Shown: one piece after another, positions 1-9,000 of the stretch
Numbering within the stretch: the stretch's first letter is position 1
How the letters are laid out: every line of letters begins with the position of its first letter
Source: an uncultured Pseudomonas sp.
GTDB taxonomy: Bacteria; Pseudomonadota; Gammaproteobacteria; Pseudomonadales; Pseudomonadaceae
Assembly: GCA_943912755.1 (NCBI GenBank)
Contig: CALTWF010000009.1
Location: forward strand, 1 to 64,000
Direction: 5' to 3'
Length of the DNA stretch: 64,000 bases
Notes under the pieces: model-generated
The model's database searches: none
What the model saw: the letters and a program-made list of their open reading frames with translations, nothing else
What the model was told of the DNA's origin: nothing
Translations under genes and position numbers: made by a program

Positions 1-20
1 ATCGTCAAGATTAAATTCCG

Positions 21-60
21 AAACCCCTATCTGCGTACGCAGGTAGGGGTTTTGTTTTTT
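21..60 (+). terminator. Rho-independent terminator at the left edge
   Basis: A 14-bp stem (AACCCCTATCTGCG pairing with CGCAGGTAGGGGTT, one T-G wobble) with a TA loop is followed on the plus strand by TTTTGTTTTTT. It ends transcription of a plus-strand gene left of the window. It may also stop minus-strand read-through from the glycan locus that ends at 119, although the T-run on that side is short. Confidence 0.85.
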
Positions 61-118
61 CTGCGGTTGGAAGAGTACATGAAAAAAGACGGGGCCCGAA
101 GGCCTCGCTGTCGGTTCA

Positions 119-1480
119 TTAGCAAGCGTTTTCGAACAGTACTTTGAATGTCGCATCTTGAATGCGCTCATGCATGAAGTGATAGGTAATGCTGTTCTTT
201 TCAACTTGAGGTTGTGCCTTGATCGCGGAAAAACCACTGGTGATGGAAATCGCCTGTCGGAGCACTGTCGCCCGAACCCACGGGTCGAAGAACGCATAGA
301 TCGCCCTATACAACGATTTTAGCGGGATGCTGCTGGTATCAATTCGGAACCTCAATGGCGGTAGCCAGGCAGGATGAATAACGTCACCGTCATCGATACC
401 CGGAGCCATGTAGAAACAGGTCGCCGATGTGCAGCCCTTCACAAGTTGCGACCACAGTGCGCAATCGGCACCTCGTACTTCCGGCAAGAAGCCTGGATGC
501 ACGTGAATGAACTTCAAATGGGGAAGCTCCAACAGCGTTCTAGGCACGATACCGCCGCCAGTGAACAGCACCTGGCTTTCTGGCAATGAAGTAAGTCGTT
601 GATACAGCCGCTCGTCATTCAGATCGTCGACCAGCAACTGTTCAACGTTCGCCGAGTATTCGCTCAGATCACGCAAGGCCAGCGCGTCATCGATCACTTC
701 TGCTGGTATGTCGAAACTACTTTCGATTTCACTTCTCACACTCCGGTACAGTGCCGTTTCGCTGCGCTGAAGTACCCCTGACCAATGGTGAATACTGTTG
801 CGCTGTCGAGATTGTGCGTAAGCGATGCGCAAGAGCCCGGGCAGGAAGCGTCCCACCGGTTTTTTACTTGAGAGATCTCTCGCCGAAACCAATTGAATGA
901 TCTTTTCCGGCTTGAGCCCTATGCCTTTCAGGGCTGCCAGATAGGCGCGGGCAATAGGGCCTTCCCAGAACAACACGGTGATTGCGAGTGTCGTTTCGGT
1001 CGCGACTTTGGCAGGTGGAGCCAGGACCGTAGCGGCCGGAGGGGCTGGGCAACTGTAGCTATCGAAGAACCCATCAAGGGAGTCTTGCACTAGGTCCAGC
1101 AGATCCGTATCCAGAGCTGTTCCCAATGAATCCCGTAGCTTGAGTACTGCGTTAAGACGCTTGGCGGCCTCGGTTGCGCGCTGCGACTGGAGCAGGCGCG
1201 TCATATCCTTCAGCAGCAGAAGAAGTGTCAGGGTGGACGGTACGGTGCCCAATACGTTACTGCTGGCTCTCCCCCCACCGGGCAGGTAGCTGTCATACAG
1301 GCAGCGGGAGATCTCGACACGCTTGCACAAAAAGGCCAGCAATTCGAAGTCGGTGTCGCGCCACTCGGGTTGCTGCGCGCAATCAATGACCCTTGCCGCA
1401 GTGTCGAGGTGGGCCTTCGGCAGTGACGCTATTGTCTGCAAGGACAGATACAGATATTGACTGATATATCGTTCGATCAT
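119..1480 (-). CDS. Formyltransferase-family protein, last gene of the glycan locus
   Basis: 453 residues. Residues ~1-145 are helical with no recognised fold. Residues ~165-400 look like the methionyl-tRNA/sugar formyltransferase domain: HPGFLPEVRG at ~328-337 and GIDDGD at ~361-366 correspond to the substrate loop and the D-G-D motif of the family. In FMT-type enzymes the first motif is usually N-x-H; here it is H326-V-H328, so the catalytic Asn is replaced by His. The family transfers formyl from N10-formyl-tetrahydrofolate to an amine. In a polysaccharide locus an N-formyl amino sugar is the natural product, but the substitution makes activity uncertain. The ATG lies 12 bases after the yidC-like stop, with GAGGGA as ribosome site. 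Base composition is low in GC for this genome. Confidence 0.7.
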   Translation of the reverse strand: MIERYISQYLYLSLQTIASLPKAHLDTAARVIDCAQQPEWRDTDFELLAFLCKRVEISRCLYDSYLPGGGRASSNVLGTVPSTLTLLLLLKDMTRLLQSQRATEAAKRLNAVLKLRDSLGTALDTDLLDLVQDSLDGFFDSYSCPAPPAATVLAPPAKVATETTLAITVLFWEGPIARAYLAALKGIGLKPEKIIQLVSARDLSSKKPVGRFLPGLLRIAYAQSRQRNSIHHWSGVLQRSETALYRSVRSEIESSFDIPAEVIDDALALRDLSEYSANVEQLLVDDLNDERLYQRLTSLPESQVLFTGGGIVPRTLLELPHLKFIHVHPGFLPEVRGADCALWSQLVKGCTSATCFYMAPGIDDGDVIHPAWLPPLRFRIDTSSIPLKSLYRAIYAFFDPWVRATVLRQAISITSGFSAIKAQPQVEKNSITYHFMHERIQDATFKVLFENAC

Positions 1481-1492
1481 GCTCGCGATCCC

Positions 1493-3061
1493 TCAATCCT
1501 TGGCAATTTTTTGATGGGCGACTTGCAGAATGTTGGCGACCGTCCAGTACAGCACCATCCCCGACGGGAACGAATAGAACAGCACAAAGAAACCGAGCCC
1601 CATGACTCCCGAAGATATAGCCTGGCGTGTCGCGGACTGGCCGTCAGGCACCGAAGCCAGTTTGATGCTCAGTAGCGTGGTGAACGTCATCAGCACCGGT
1701 AGCAAGTTGAAATAGGCACCGAACAGCGGCAGGTCGACGCCGAGAGGGAAAAGTTGGTCGGGTTCTGCCAGGGTTCTGATCCACAGGAAAGACGCATCGC
1801 GCAGTTCGAAGGTCTGTCCCAGCAGGTGGAACAGGGCTACGAATACCGGCACCTGGACCAATACGATAAGCAGCGGTTTCAAACCTGCCAGTGGGCTGAC
1901 CTGATGACTTTCATAGAGCTGCAGAATACGCTCGCTTTGTTCGCCTCCCTTGTAGTTCTTGCGAATTTCCTGCAGTTCGGGCTGGATCCGCGCCTGGATG
2001 GCAGCAAATTTTTTCTGCGCCGAGATGGCTTTCTTCGCCATTGGGTACATCACCAGCCGAATCAGGAACGCCAGCAGAATGATCGAGACGCCCCAACTGC
2101 CAACGATCTGCTGAATAAACTCCAGTACATGCATGATTCCCAGGCTTAATCCGCGCATCCAGTTCCACAGGCTTGAAAACAGCAAACCACCCAGATCAGG
2201 AGTGGTGCTGGTCAGTGCCTGATAGGCCTTTCCGCCACCAAACACACTCCACTGGAAGTTCTGCGCTGCGGTGCTGTCGCCGACCGGTAGCTGGATGTTC
2301 ACGGATGTCTGGAAGGGCGCTACTGCTGCTTGCTCCGCCGGTAATTGCGGAGTGCTTGCCTGCCAGGCCGAGCGTAGGGCGTTATCGTTGGTCGCGCTCA
2401 GGATCAGTGCCAGATAACGGCTCTGCAGTCCCAGCCACTGCGTTTCTGGTGCGTCCTTGGATGAGAACTCACGGACATCGTCAAGGCGCTGGCTGCTGAC
2501 CCCATCGGCATCCCGGTAAACCAGTTCAGTGAACGAATAGATGCTTTGACCCATGCCGAGCCCTTGGGCGGGTGATTCGCCGATGCCGGGGCCAACTTGC
2601 AGTTCAAGGCGGTTGTCCGCGCGTATGGCGGAGCTCTCCAGGTGCACAGCTACATCGAGATCCGAACGCCAGTCGTACGCTTGCAGATGCCAGGTTTTCG
2701 TCAAGGTGAAGGGTTGCCCTGGATGCTCCAGCACCATGACCAGGGTATCTGCTGTCTGGCTGCGGACTTTCCAGCCGCCAGCCAGGTTCTCCCATTCTCG
2801 CAGGTCCTTGCCGGCCAACTGGCCATTCAGAACGAAAAGGCGCTCCCCGGGGGAGGTCATGTCCTGTTCTCGGCCTGCCGAGTCGTGCAGGTGAGGCAGG
2901 CGCCAATGCTGGATGCTGGCATCTTCGAGATTGAATTGCAGGTTAAGGCTGGAGTTGCCCAGACTGGCGACAGGAGCCGCAGCCGCGCCTGTCGTGTACA
3001 GCAACAGCATAAAAAGCCAGCCGAGCCAGCGAGTTTGAGAGGCGCTCTTGAATCTGAACAT
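1493..3061 (-). CDS. YidC/Oxa1-family membrane insertase, accessory paralogue
   Basis: 522 residues. An N-terminal hydrophobic segment ends in an AAA-type cleavage-like site (~12-30). A large periplasmic P1-like beta domain follows (~35-285), then five membrane helices. Arg335 in SIILLAFLIR sits where the conserved hydrophilic-groove arginine of YidC lies. KPLLIVLVQVPVF (~395) and FPSGMVLYW (~498) are YidC signatures. YidC inserts small or polytopic proteins into the inner membrane, alone or with SecYEG. The housekeeping copy normally sits in rpmH-rnpA-yidC-trmE, so this one, placed between a 75-residue membrane protein and a formyltransferase, is a paralogue. It ends in IAKD and lacks the long basic C-terminal tail of the main YidC. 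I infer dedicated insertion of locus proteins. Confidence 0.88.
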   Translation of the reverse strand: MFRFKSASQTRWLGWLFMLLLYTTGAAAAPVASLGNSSLNLQFNLEDASIQHWRLPHLHDSAGREQDMTSPGERLFVLNGQLAGKDLREWENLAGGWKVRSQTADTLVMVLEHPGQPFTLTKTWHLQAYDWRSDLDVAVHLESSAIRADNRLELQVGPGIGESPAQGLGMGQSIYSFTELVYRDADGVSSQRLDDVREFSSKDAPETQWLGLQSRYLALILSATNDNALRSAWQASTPQLPAEQAAVAPFQTSVNIQLPVGDSTAAQNFQWSVFGGGKAYQALTSTTPDLGGLLFSSLWNWMRGLSLGIMHVLEFIQQIVGSWGVSIILLAFLIRLVMYPMAKKAISAQKKFAAIQARIQPELQEIRKNYKGGEQSERILQLYESHQVSPLAGLKPLLIVLVQVPVFVALFHLLGQTFELRDASFLWIRTLAEPDQLFPLGVDLPLFGAYFNLLPVLMTFTTLLSIKLASVPDGQSATRQAISSGVMGLGFFVLFYSFPSGMVLYWTVANILQVAHQKIAKD

Positions 3062-3192
3062 AAGGGGACTTTTCGGCTGAGGTCAGCGGGCTGCTGAAAC
3101 TGGCGGATGAAGAGCAACCGGCATCCCTGCCGTGAAGAGAAACGCCTGTGGACGAAGAAGGCGTAACGCATTGGCGATGCCGGCCAGCGCGA

Positions 3193-3420
3193 TCACTTCT
3201 TGTCGCTGTGCTCTTCTTTTTTGACGACGTCCTTGCGCAGCCCCAGCAGGCGCAGCAAGCGATGCCAGTACAGCTTCAGGACCATGGCGACGGCCGCCAG
3301 GGCGCCGAGGATGCCTTGCAGCATGGCGCTGCCAGTACCCGGATCAAGGTAGGCGAACGCGTTGATTGGCAGGAGTGCCAGGCACAGCAGGCCAATCAGG
3401 GAAAAGGTGTTTTTTTGCAT
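3193..3420 (-). CDS. Small YLDPGTGS-motif membrane protein
   Basis: 75 residues: a signal-peptide-like start (MQKNTFSLIGLLCLALLPINAFA), then YLDPGTGSAMLQG, one hydrophobic helix (~34-50), the aromatic-basic stretch KLYWHRLLRLLG, and a Lys/Glu-rich cytosolic-type tail. A good ribosome site, GGAGC, precedes the ATG by 7 bases. The PGTGS-helix-K-YW pattern is one I recall from short proteins encoded in exopolysaccharide and sulfatase-like gene clusters; no function is known to me. It lies 11 bases after the TagF-like gene and 131 bases before the yidC paralogue, so it is a natural candidate client of that insertase (inference). Confidence 0.75.
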   Translation of the reverse strand: MQKNTFSLIGLLCLALLPINAFAYLDPGTGSAMLQGILGALAAVAMVLKLYWHRLLRLLGLRKDVVKKEEHSDKK

Positions 3421-3431
3421 GAGAAAGCTCC

Positions 3432-4580
3432 TTATTGATTTATTAGTGTTTGCAGATAATCAGCAGCTGTATCGCCGCTTCTACCGGGATTGAAAATCCA
3501 GTGTTGGCGAGCCTCGCGTAACGATGCTTGCCATTTGTCCGAATCCTTGACCATTGCCTGGGCAACCTCGCCCAAAGTGTCCAGTCGATCGAGGGTAATC
3601 ACGGCGCCCAGTTGTTCCCGAATTCGCACTTCGATCGGTTCGATATCCAGTCGTGCATGGTCGGGGTTCAGTACCTTGCGCGGCACATCGGCGAAGATCA
3701 CCGGACGCTCAAGGCCGAAGGCAAATTCAAGCGCCGCGCCCGACCAGTCGCTGAGCATGATGTCCGAGTCCAGTAACGAGGCGGTACTGTCGCTGTCTTC
3801 ATCCATCCGGAAGCGCGGTTCGTCCCGGTAGTACCGGGCAATCTCATCGAGCGTTGGCCCGGCGAATTTCCGGGTTCGCGGGTGAGGGCGCAGGACCACG
3901 CGCAGCCCGGCATCGACCAGTGGCTTTACGGCATCGATGCCGTGTTGTTCGATCAGGCCGTTCGCTCCCCAGGTCGGAGCAACCAGCACCTGGATAGGTG
4001 CCTCCGTGCGTGGCAACGGGCCGGCGTTGCCTTGTTCGAGAATGCGGTCGAGTCGTCCGTAACCGTGTTCCACAAGGGCTTTCGGTGGCAGACCGAGCGC
4101 CTGCTCGCGAGCCCGGGTCTCAGCGACATGATGCGGGCCTACGCAGAGAATGGAGTCGAAATGATCGAAGGCCTCGGCCCGGTAGATCATGTGGGTGCTG
4201 ACGATGGAGTGATGCAGGTAGGCGTAATGCACGGAGAAGGGCGAGCGCTTGATATGGAAGCTCTGCAGGTCCGGCATGGTCATCAGTAATACATCGACGT
4301 CCAAAGTGGAGAAGAACAGCGTGCGCATGCTGCCCTCGCCGATGTAGAAGGCGCGCATGCCCTCCGGTGGATCGGGCAGTAGCGGGTCGTCCGCAGCGGA
4401 AGTCACGTAGAGCACCGGCAGGTCATGAAGACGACGCAGTGACCTGAACACCGGTTCGAACCAGGACCAATACCCCTTGCCCTCGGAGTAGAAAACGATC
4501 TGGCGCTGTGCCCGGGGTACACGCTTGAATGCCTGGAGCCCCTGCCATTCCTGACGCAGCTTGCGCAATGCAGCAAACAT
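3432..4580 (-). CDS. TagF-like CDP-glycerol:poly(glycerophosphate) glycerophosphotransferase family protein
   Basis: 382 residues from ATG 4580. The frame stays open upstream to 4985, but that part overlaps the preceding gene and its translation looks like shadow sequence. The GT-B-like Glyphos_transf signatures are present: EHGYGRLDRI (~171-180), LRPHPRTRK (~230-238) and SDIMLSDWSGAALEFAF (~272-288). In TagF/TarF enzymes the equivalent His residues are needed for transfer of glycerol phosphate from CDP-glycerol. There is no membrane helix, so it probably acts at the inner face of the membrane. It starts 2 bases after the stop of a nucleotidyltransferase gene (TGAGAATG), so the two are translationally coupled and plausibly donor-maker and donor-user. 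The true donor (CDP-glycerol or another CDP-alcohol) cannot be read from sequence. Confidence 0.82.
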   Translation of the reverse strand: MFAALRKLRQEWQGLQAFKRVPRAQRQIVFYSEGKGYWSWFEPVFRSLRRLHDLPVLYVTSAADDPLLPDPPEGMRAFYIGEGSMRTLFFSTLDVDVLLMTMPDLQSFHIKRSPFSVHYAYLHHSIVSTHMIYRAEAFDHFDSILCVGPHHVAETRAREQALGLPPKALVEHGYGRLDRILEQGNAGPLPRTEAPIQVLVAPTWGANGLIEQHGIDAVKPLVDAGLRVVLRPHPRTRKFAGPTLDEIARYYRDEPRFRMDEDSDSTASLLDSDIMLSDWSGAALEFAFGLERPVIFADVPRKVLNPDHARLDIEPIEVRIREQLGAVITLDRLDTLGEVAQAMVKDSDKWQASLREARQHWIFNPGRSGDTAADYLQTLINQ

Positions 4581-4582
4581 TC

Positions 4583-5362
4583 TCAGACCCCGAGCCTGAT
4601 GAAGGAGTCCAATTGTCCGCTGCCAAGCATCTTGTGGTACTGATCCAGGTCTTCGACGGTGTCCACTTCCAGCCATCCGTTGTCGGTAAACGCGGCGCGG
4701 GCTTTCCAGCCACTGTCGATCATGCTTTGCAGGAAGGTGGTCATGTACATGTTGTCGAAGTCCTTGCCATCGAGCAGCACTTGGCGGTCCATCTGATGCC
4801 AGGCTTGGCGGAACGCCACGACATGATCGCCGCGAACCTTGATCAGCCCCATGTACTGGCCCTGGACTTCGCTGTAGTCCCTCGGTTTTTTGCCCAGCTC
4901 GAGGATATGGCCGTCTGCATCCAGCTTGAGGGTTTCGGCATCGGCCAGGGGGTTGTCCATGCGGATCTCCCAGAAGCGGCGCCACTGCCGGTCAATCGAG
5001 ATTGCCAGCGGCGCGTCGGTATCGAGCAGGCTGTCCAGTACGGATGGCTGATAGATGATGTCGCCGTAGGCAATCAGCAGGTCTTCTCCATCGATCATCC
5101 GCGCCTCTGCACAGAACAGGGTGCTGACCATATTGGTTTCGGCGAAGCGTGGATTGATCACCAGCTCGGTGCCCTGGTCCTGCAGGCAGTCGGCGCGATA
5201 ACCGCCAATCAAGGTGATATCGTCCAGCCCCCTGGCGCGCAGGACGTCCAGTTGTCGATGCAGCAGGGCACGGCCCTGGAGTTCAACAAGGCACTTGGGG
5301 CGCTCGTCGGTGTAGGGGCGCAGACGCGTACCTTGTCCGGCTGCCAGGATGATTACGCGCAT
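4583..5362 (-). CDS. Nucleotidyltransferase (LicC/GlmU-N-like)
   Basis: 259 residues from ATG 5362; the open frame runs on to 5458 but the N-terminal signature MRVIILAAGQGTRLRPYT begins here. G-x-G-T-R-L-R-P...PKCLVEL is the NTP-binding signature of sugar-phosphate and phosphocholine nucleotidyltransferases, YGDI (~110) is the Mg-binding Asp region, and DNGWLEVDT comes near the C-terminus. The size and PKCLVEL fit LicC-type CTP:phosphocholine cytidylyltransferases as well as hexose-1-P enzymes. It overlaps the amidotransferase gene by 10 bases and is followed after 2 bases by the TagF-like gene. Making a CDP-activated alcohol for that enzyme is the simplest reading (inference). Confidence 0.85.
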   Translation of the reverse strand: MRVIILAAGQGTRLRPYTDERPKCLVELQGRALLHRQLDVLRARGLDDITLIGGYRADCLQDQGTELVINPRFAETNMVSTLFCAEARMIDGEDLLIAYGDIIYQPSVLDSLLDTDAPLAISIDRQWRRFWEIRMDNPLADAETLKLDADGHILELGKKPRDYSEVQGQYMGLIKVRGDHVVAFRQAWHQMDRQVLLDGKDFDNMYMTTFLQSMIDSGWKARAAFTDNGWLEVDTVEDLDQYHKMLGSGQLDSFIRLGV

Positions 5363-6003
5363 GGTGTGTCCTTGCTGGAAAAAAGATGACGAATAAGGGC
5401 GGTGTCCTGCTCCGTATTGGCAGAGGGACGCTCCGGATGCCACATGACGCCGATCCACGGCAGTGTTTCGTGAACGGCGGCTTCGATGCTGCCGTCCTCG
5501 GCCTGGACCCTGGCCAGCAACCCGGGCGCGAGGTCGGCGCTGGAGATACCCCAGTTATGGAAGCTGTTGACCTCGCCATAGGCGGCAAACAGTTCGTCCG
5601 TGCCAATCGCCGATACTGCGTGCATGCAGCCGACATGCCCGCTGACCGGTCGCAGGTTGCCGCCGAGAAAATGATTGAGCATCTGCATGCCTCGGCACAC
5701 GGCCAGTACCGGCAGCCGGCGCCTGCTCGCCAGGGCCAGCAGGGCGTGTTCTGTCCGGTCGCGGGCGTTGGAGACATTGCTGGCGCCGGGAAGGTGAGAG
5801 AGATCGTTGCCGCCGCTGAGGATCAGTCCCGCTACCTGTTGCCGCTCCAGCCAGTCCTGTGGCTGCGCCAGGCCGTTGGGTACCGCCACAACGTCGATAG
5901 CCATTGCTTCCAGCAGCGCCGCCCAGCGCTGGTCCAGGCAATCGCGCAGTTCGCCATGGCCGACAATCTGTTCCACCCGTTGAGTGATGGCGACACGCAT
6001 CAT
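5353..6003 (-). CDS. Class I glutamine amidotransferase / gamma-glutamyl hydrolase (peptidase C26)
   Basis: 216 residues with a complete class I GATase triad: Cys103 in LAVCRGMQ, and His189 and Glu191 in GVMWHPER. ILSGGNDL near residue 61 is the usual oxyanion region. The family hydrolyses glutamine or gamma-glutamyl amides, such as PuuD with gamma-glutamyl-GABA. It starts with ATGATG; the first ATG overlaps the TGA of the upstream fusion gene (ATGA), so translation is coupled. In a glycan locus it could supply ammonia for an amidation or remove a gamma-glutamyl group from an intermediate. No partner synthetase subunit is visible except possibly the upstream phosphotransferase. Function within the locus is inferred only. 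Confidence 0.85.
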   Translation of the reverse strand: MMRVAITQRVEQIVGHGELRDCLDQRWAALLEAMAIDVVAVPNGLAQPQDWLERQQVAGLILSGGNDLSHLPGASNVSNARDRTEHALLALASRRRLPVLAVCRGMQMLNHFLGGNLRPVSGHVGCMHAVSAIGTDELFAAYGEVNSFHNWGISSADLAPGLLARVQAEDGSIEAAVHETLPWIGVMWHPERPSANTEQDTALIRHLFSSKDTPCA

Positions 6004-9000
6004 TGGATCACCCGGATGATCCGGTTGCCGGCGTCCAGCTCCAGAACCCTGGCAAGTGCCAGCGTCCGGTACTGGGTTTCACCGACGCCGAGCGCCGCCG
6101 GCAGGCCGAACTCGGCGGCACGAATCGCCATATGCGAATTGGCGCCGCCATACATGGTGATCAACCCGGCGATCTGGCGGCCGAACAGCCAGTCATAGCC
6201 CGGGTCGGCCTGTGGAATCAGGACGATCTTGCCAGTGAGATCCTGCTCATCATCGCCTTCGCTGAGGTCGATACAGTTCGCCCGGATCCGGGCCGCACCG
6301 ACGAAGTTGGGCTGCGTCGCGGGATACAGGAAGACGTTCAGGTCTTCGCTGGAGCAGAGCAGAGGGGGCAGTTCGATGGTTCGCAACTGCTGATGCAGCG
6401 CCCGGTTGCGGCGACCAGCCTCGCGCAGGTAGTCAGCGGGCGAAGCGGCTTCGGGCGTGTCGTTGCGTAATGCGAGGATGGTCTCGATGTGCAGGCAGGC
6501 CAGCTTCTCGCGAGGAATACCTTGCGGTTCGGCCCAGTCGATCAGCTCGTCCAGGGCCAGGGAGAGGTTGCGGGAAAAGGCGAACTTGGCGTACTCGCGG
6601 CCCTCGATGGCCTGCCGCAGGAACTGCTCCAGGGTGTCGGCGTCCTGGCTGATGCCGGCCTCGGCAAGCGCCGCGACAAAACGTGGACGAGCCTGTTGCC
6701 AGAGGCGCCCTGGCACCTCGCTGGCGGCAGGCGGTTGTGTGCCCACGCTGTCGATGATCGGTCTGAGGTAACGCTCGGGGTCGGCGCGATAACTGGGGGA
6801 ATTGATGTCGTAGGTGCCCGGGCGCAGGTGCCCGTATTTGTCGACGAAAGCCTCCCAGGCCAGCTCGCCACGGGCACAGCTTTCCGCATCGAGGGTGAGC
6901 ATGTGGCTGACGGTACGAATGGAGCCGAGGAAGTCCTCCATTTCCGCCTCGCTCAGCGCGCCACTGCTGACCGCCGAGCGCAGCAGCGTGACCGCGACGA
7001 AGGCACTGCGTGCCAGGTGGGCGAAGGGCAGGGTGCCGTATTTGCGGCAGTCGAAAAGCAGGGCGCGGATCTTTTCCAGGGGCGGCATCGAGCGCCCGCG
7101 CAGTTGTTCGAAGCGCCGCTCCAGTTTTTCGATCTGCGCCAGGTCAGCGGCGTTGCGCAGAATCGCGTTCGCGCTGATATCGCGTAACCCGTCGCGCAGT
7201 TGATCGATCTCGGCGCTGGTGAATCCACCTTCCTTGTCGAGACGCTGACGCCAGCGTTCGAAGTCCAGGGCAAAGCAGGTCGGTACCACGTCGAATTCGA
7301 CCTTGTCGTGCAGCCACGGGTGCCGCTCCAGCCAGTCGAGGTAGAAGTCGGCCAGGCGGGTCGCCAGGGCCTCGTCCAGGCAGGCGGGGATGAACGAGTT
7401 GAAACTGGCGCGGATATCCACGTAAGGATGGCCGGCAAAGTCGATCAGCAGTGGCGACGGGCGTACATCCCGATAACCATACTCGGCCCGTTGGGTGGCC
7501 CAGGTTTCATCCATGATCAGGTGTCGGTACAGGCTGACGGCAAGGGGTTGTGGCTTGGTGCCGATGATCTCGGCGGGGTTCCAGTCCGGCATGATGCCGA
7601 ACAGAGCGCGTTTGCCTACGACGAACGGCGGCGGTTCCTGTCGCGCTTCGAAGTTGTCCCGGGCGGCATCGAGATGGCGAAACAGTTCTGCATCACCGCC
7701 TTCACGCCGGGAGTGGTCTACGGCGATCGGTCGTACCTGGAGGATATGCAGCCCGGCGTCACGGGTAATCGCGAACTCCACGTCCAGCGAGTCATAGCCC
7801 AACAGGGACTCGATTTCGCGCAATGCCGGCAGCAGGGCCACCAGGTTGTCCGGGATGTTGGCGCTCGCCTCGTCGGCGTTGCGCAGCATCACCAGGGTCT
7901 TGTGCTGGTCGCTGGTGCCGCTGGTGATGGATTCGGTGCTGCCGCTGACGTCGTCGTAATTGACCAGATAGTAGGGAGCGCCGTTGCTAAGGCCGCGGGT
8001 GAACGCCACGCCGCTGGCGATCACGCCTCCGAGCATAGGCTGGACCAGCACCTGGTTGCGCGGGTTGCTGTCCGGGTAGGAGGCGATGACATGTTCGATG
8101 GCGGTTTGCAGGGCCGTCAGGTTCCGGCCATCGATATTCAGCAGGCTGGTGCAGGCGCCGGCGTTGGAGTGGCTGAAACCGTCTTCCGACAAGGCGCTGC
8201 TGCGGATCACCAGGCTGAGCCCGGGGAAATGCTGCTGGATCCTGGATAACACCTGCTGTGAGTCTTCCAGCCATTCGGCTACGGTAAAGCTGACCTGGTC
8301 CTCGATGCGGCTGCACTGGACCATGCGCCGCAGGCGTCTAAGGGTCTGGGCCTTGGTCCCGAGGACAAAGTGGGCCAGGTCCCGTGGCTCGTTCAGTTCT
8401 GCCCAGTCGCCCTGGACATCGATGGCTTCCACCTGCATGCCCTGGCATCGCAGCATCTCGACCAGATCGGAAAGGTTGCCCTGGCGGAACTGTTCGCGCA
8501 GCTGTGCCTGGTGTTCCACGATGAAGGCCAGGGCCTTCGGGCCGAAATGCACGCAGCCGACGAACTCGGCGAAAGCGAGTGCGTCAGGGATGTCCGCGCC
8601 CAATCGGGTAATCACATCCTTATGCAGTGATACTTTCTCGCAACGTTGCAGGTCGGCCTCGGTGCGTCCGGCATAGCGGGTGCGCCAATGGCTGTCCACG
8701 GCGACGCAGATGTCGGCCTGGCTGCTGCACAACGAGGTGGCCAGGCTGCGGCGGAACAGCACGTCTGAGTAGGACACCAGGCTATTGTGCTGCTTGGCGA
8801 GGTCTACCAGCAGGAAGGAGTAGGCAGCGCGGGTCGATTGCCAATCGTCGTTGATCCAGTAGAGAAGATCCGGATAGCGCCGGCGGATCGATTCCAGCCG
8901 GTAGCCGCCCACGAAATGAACGTTCGACATCAGCGATGATGTCGCGTGGATCAACCAGTCGATCACCCGGGTATGCCCGGAGGCGCTGCGTAGTGCAGCG

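Noticed and set aside
4581..4985. N-terminal extension of the TagF-like frame to 517 residues
   Set aside because: The extra part reads through the upstream nucleotidyltransferase gene in another frame and has the Arg/Pro/Gly-rich look of shadow sequence; ATG 4580 gives a normal family start.
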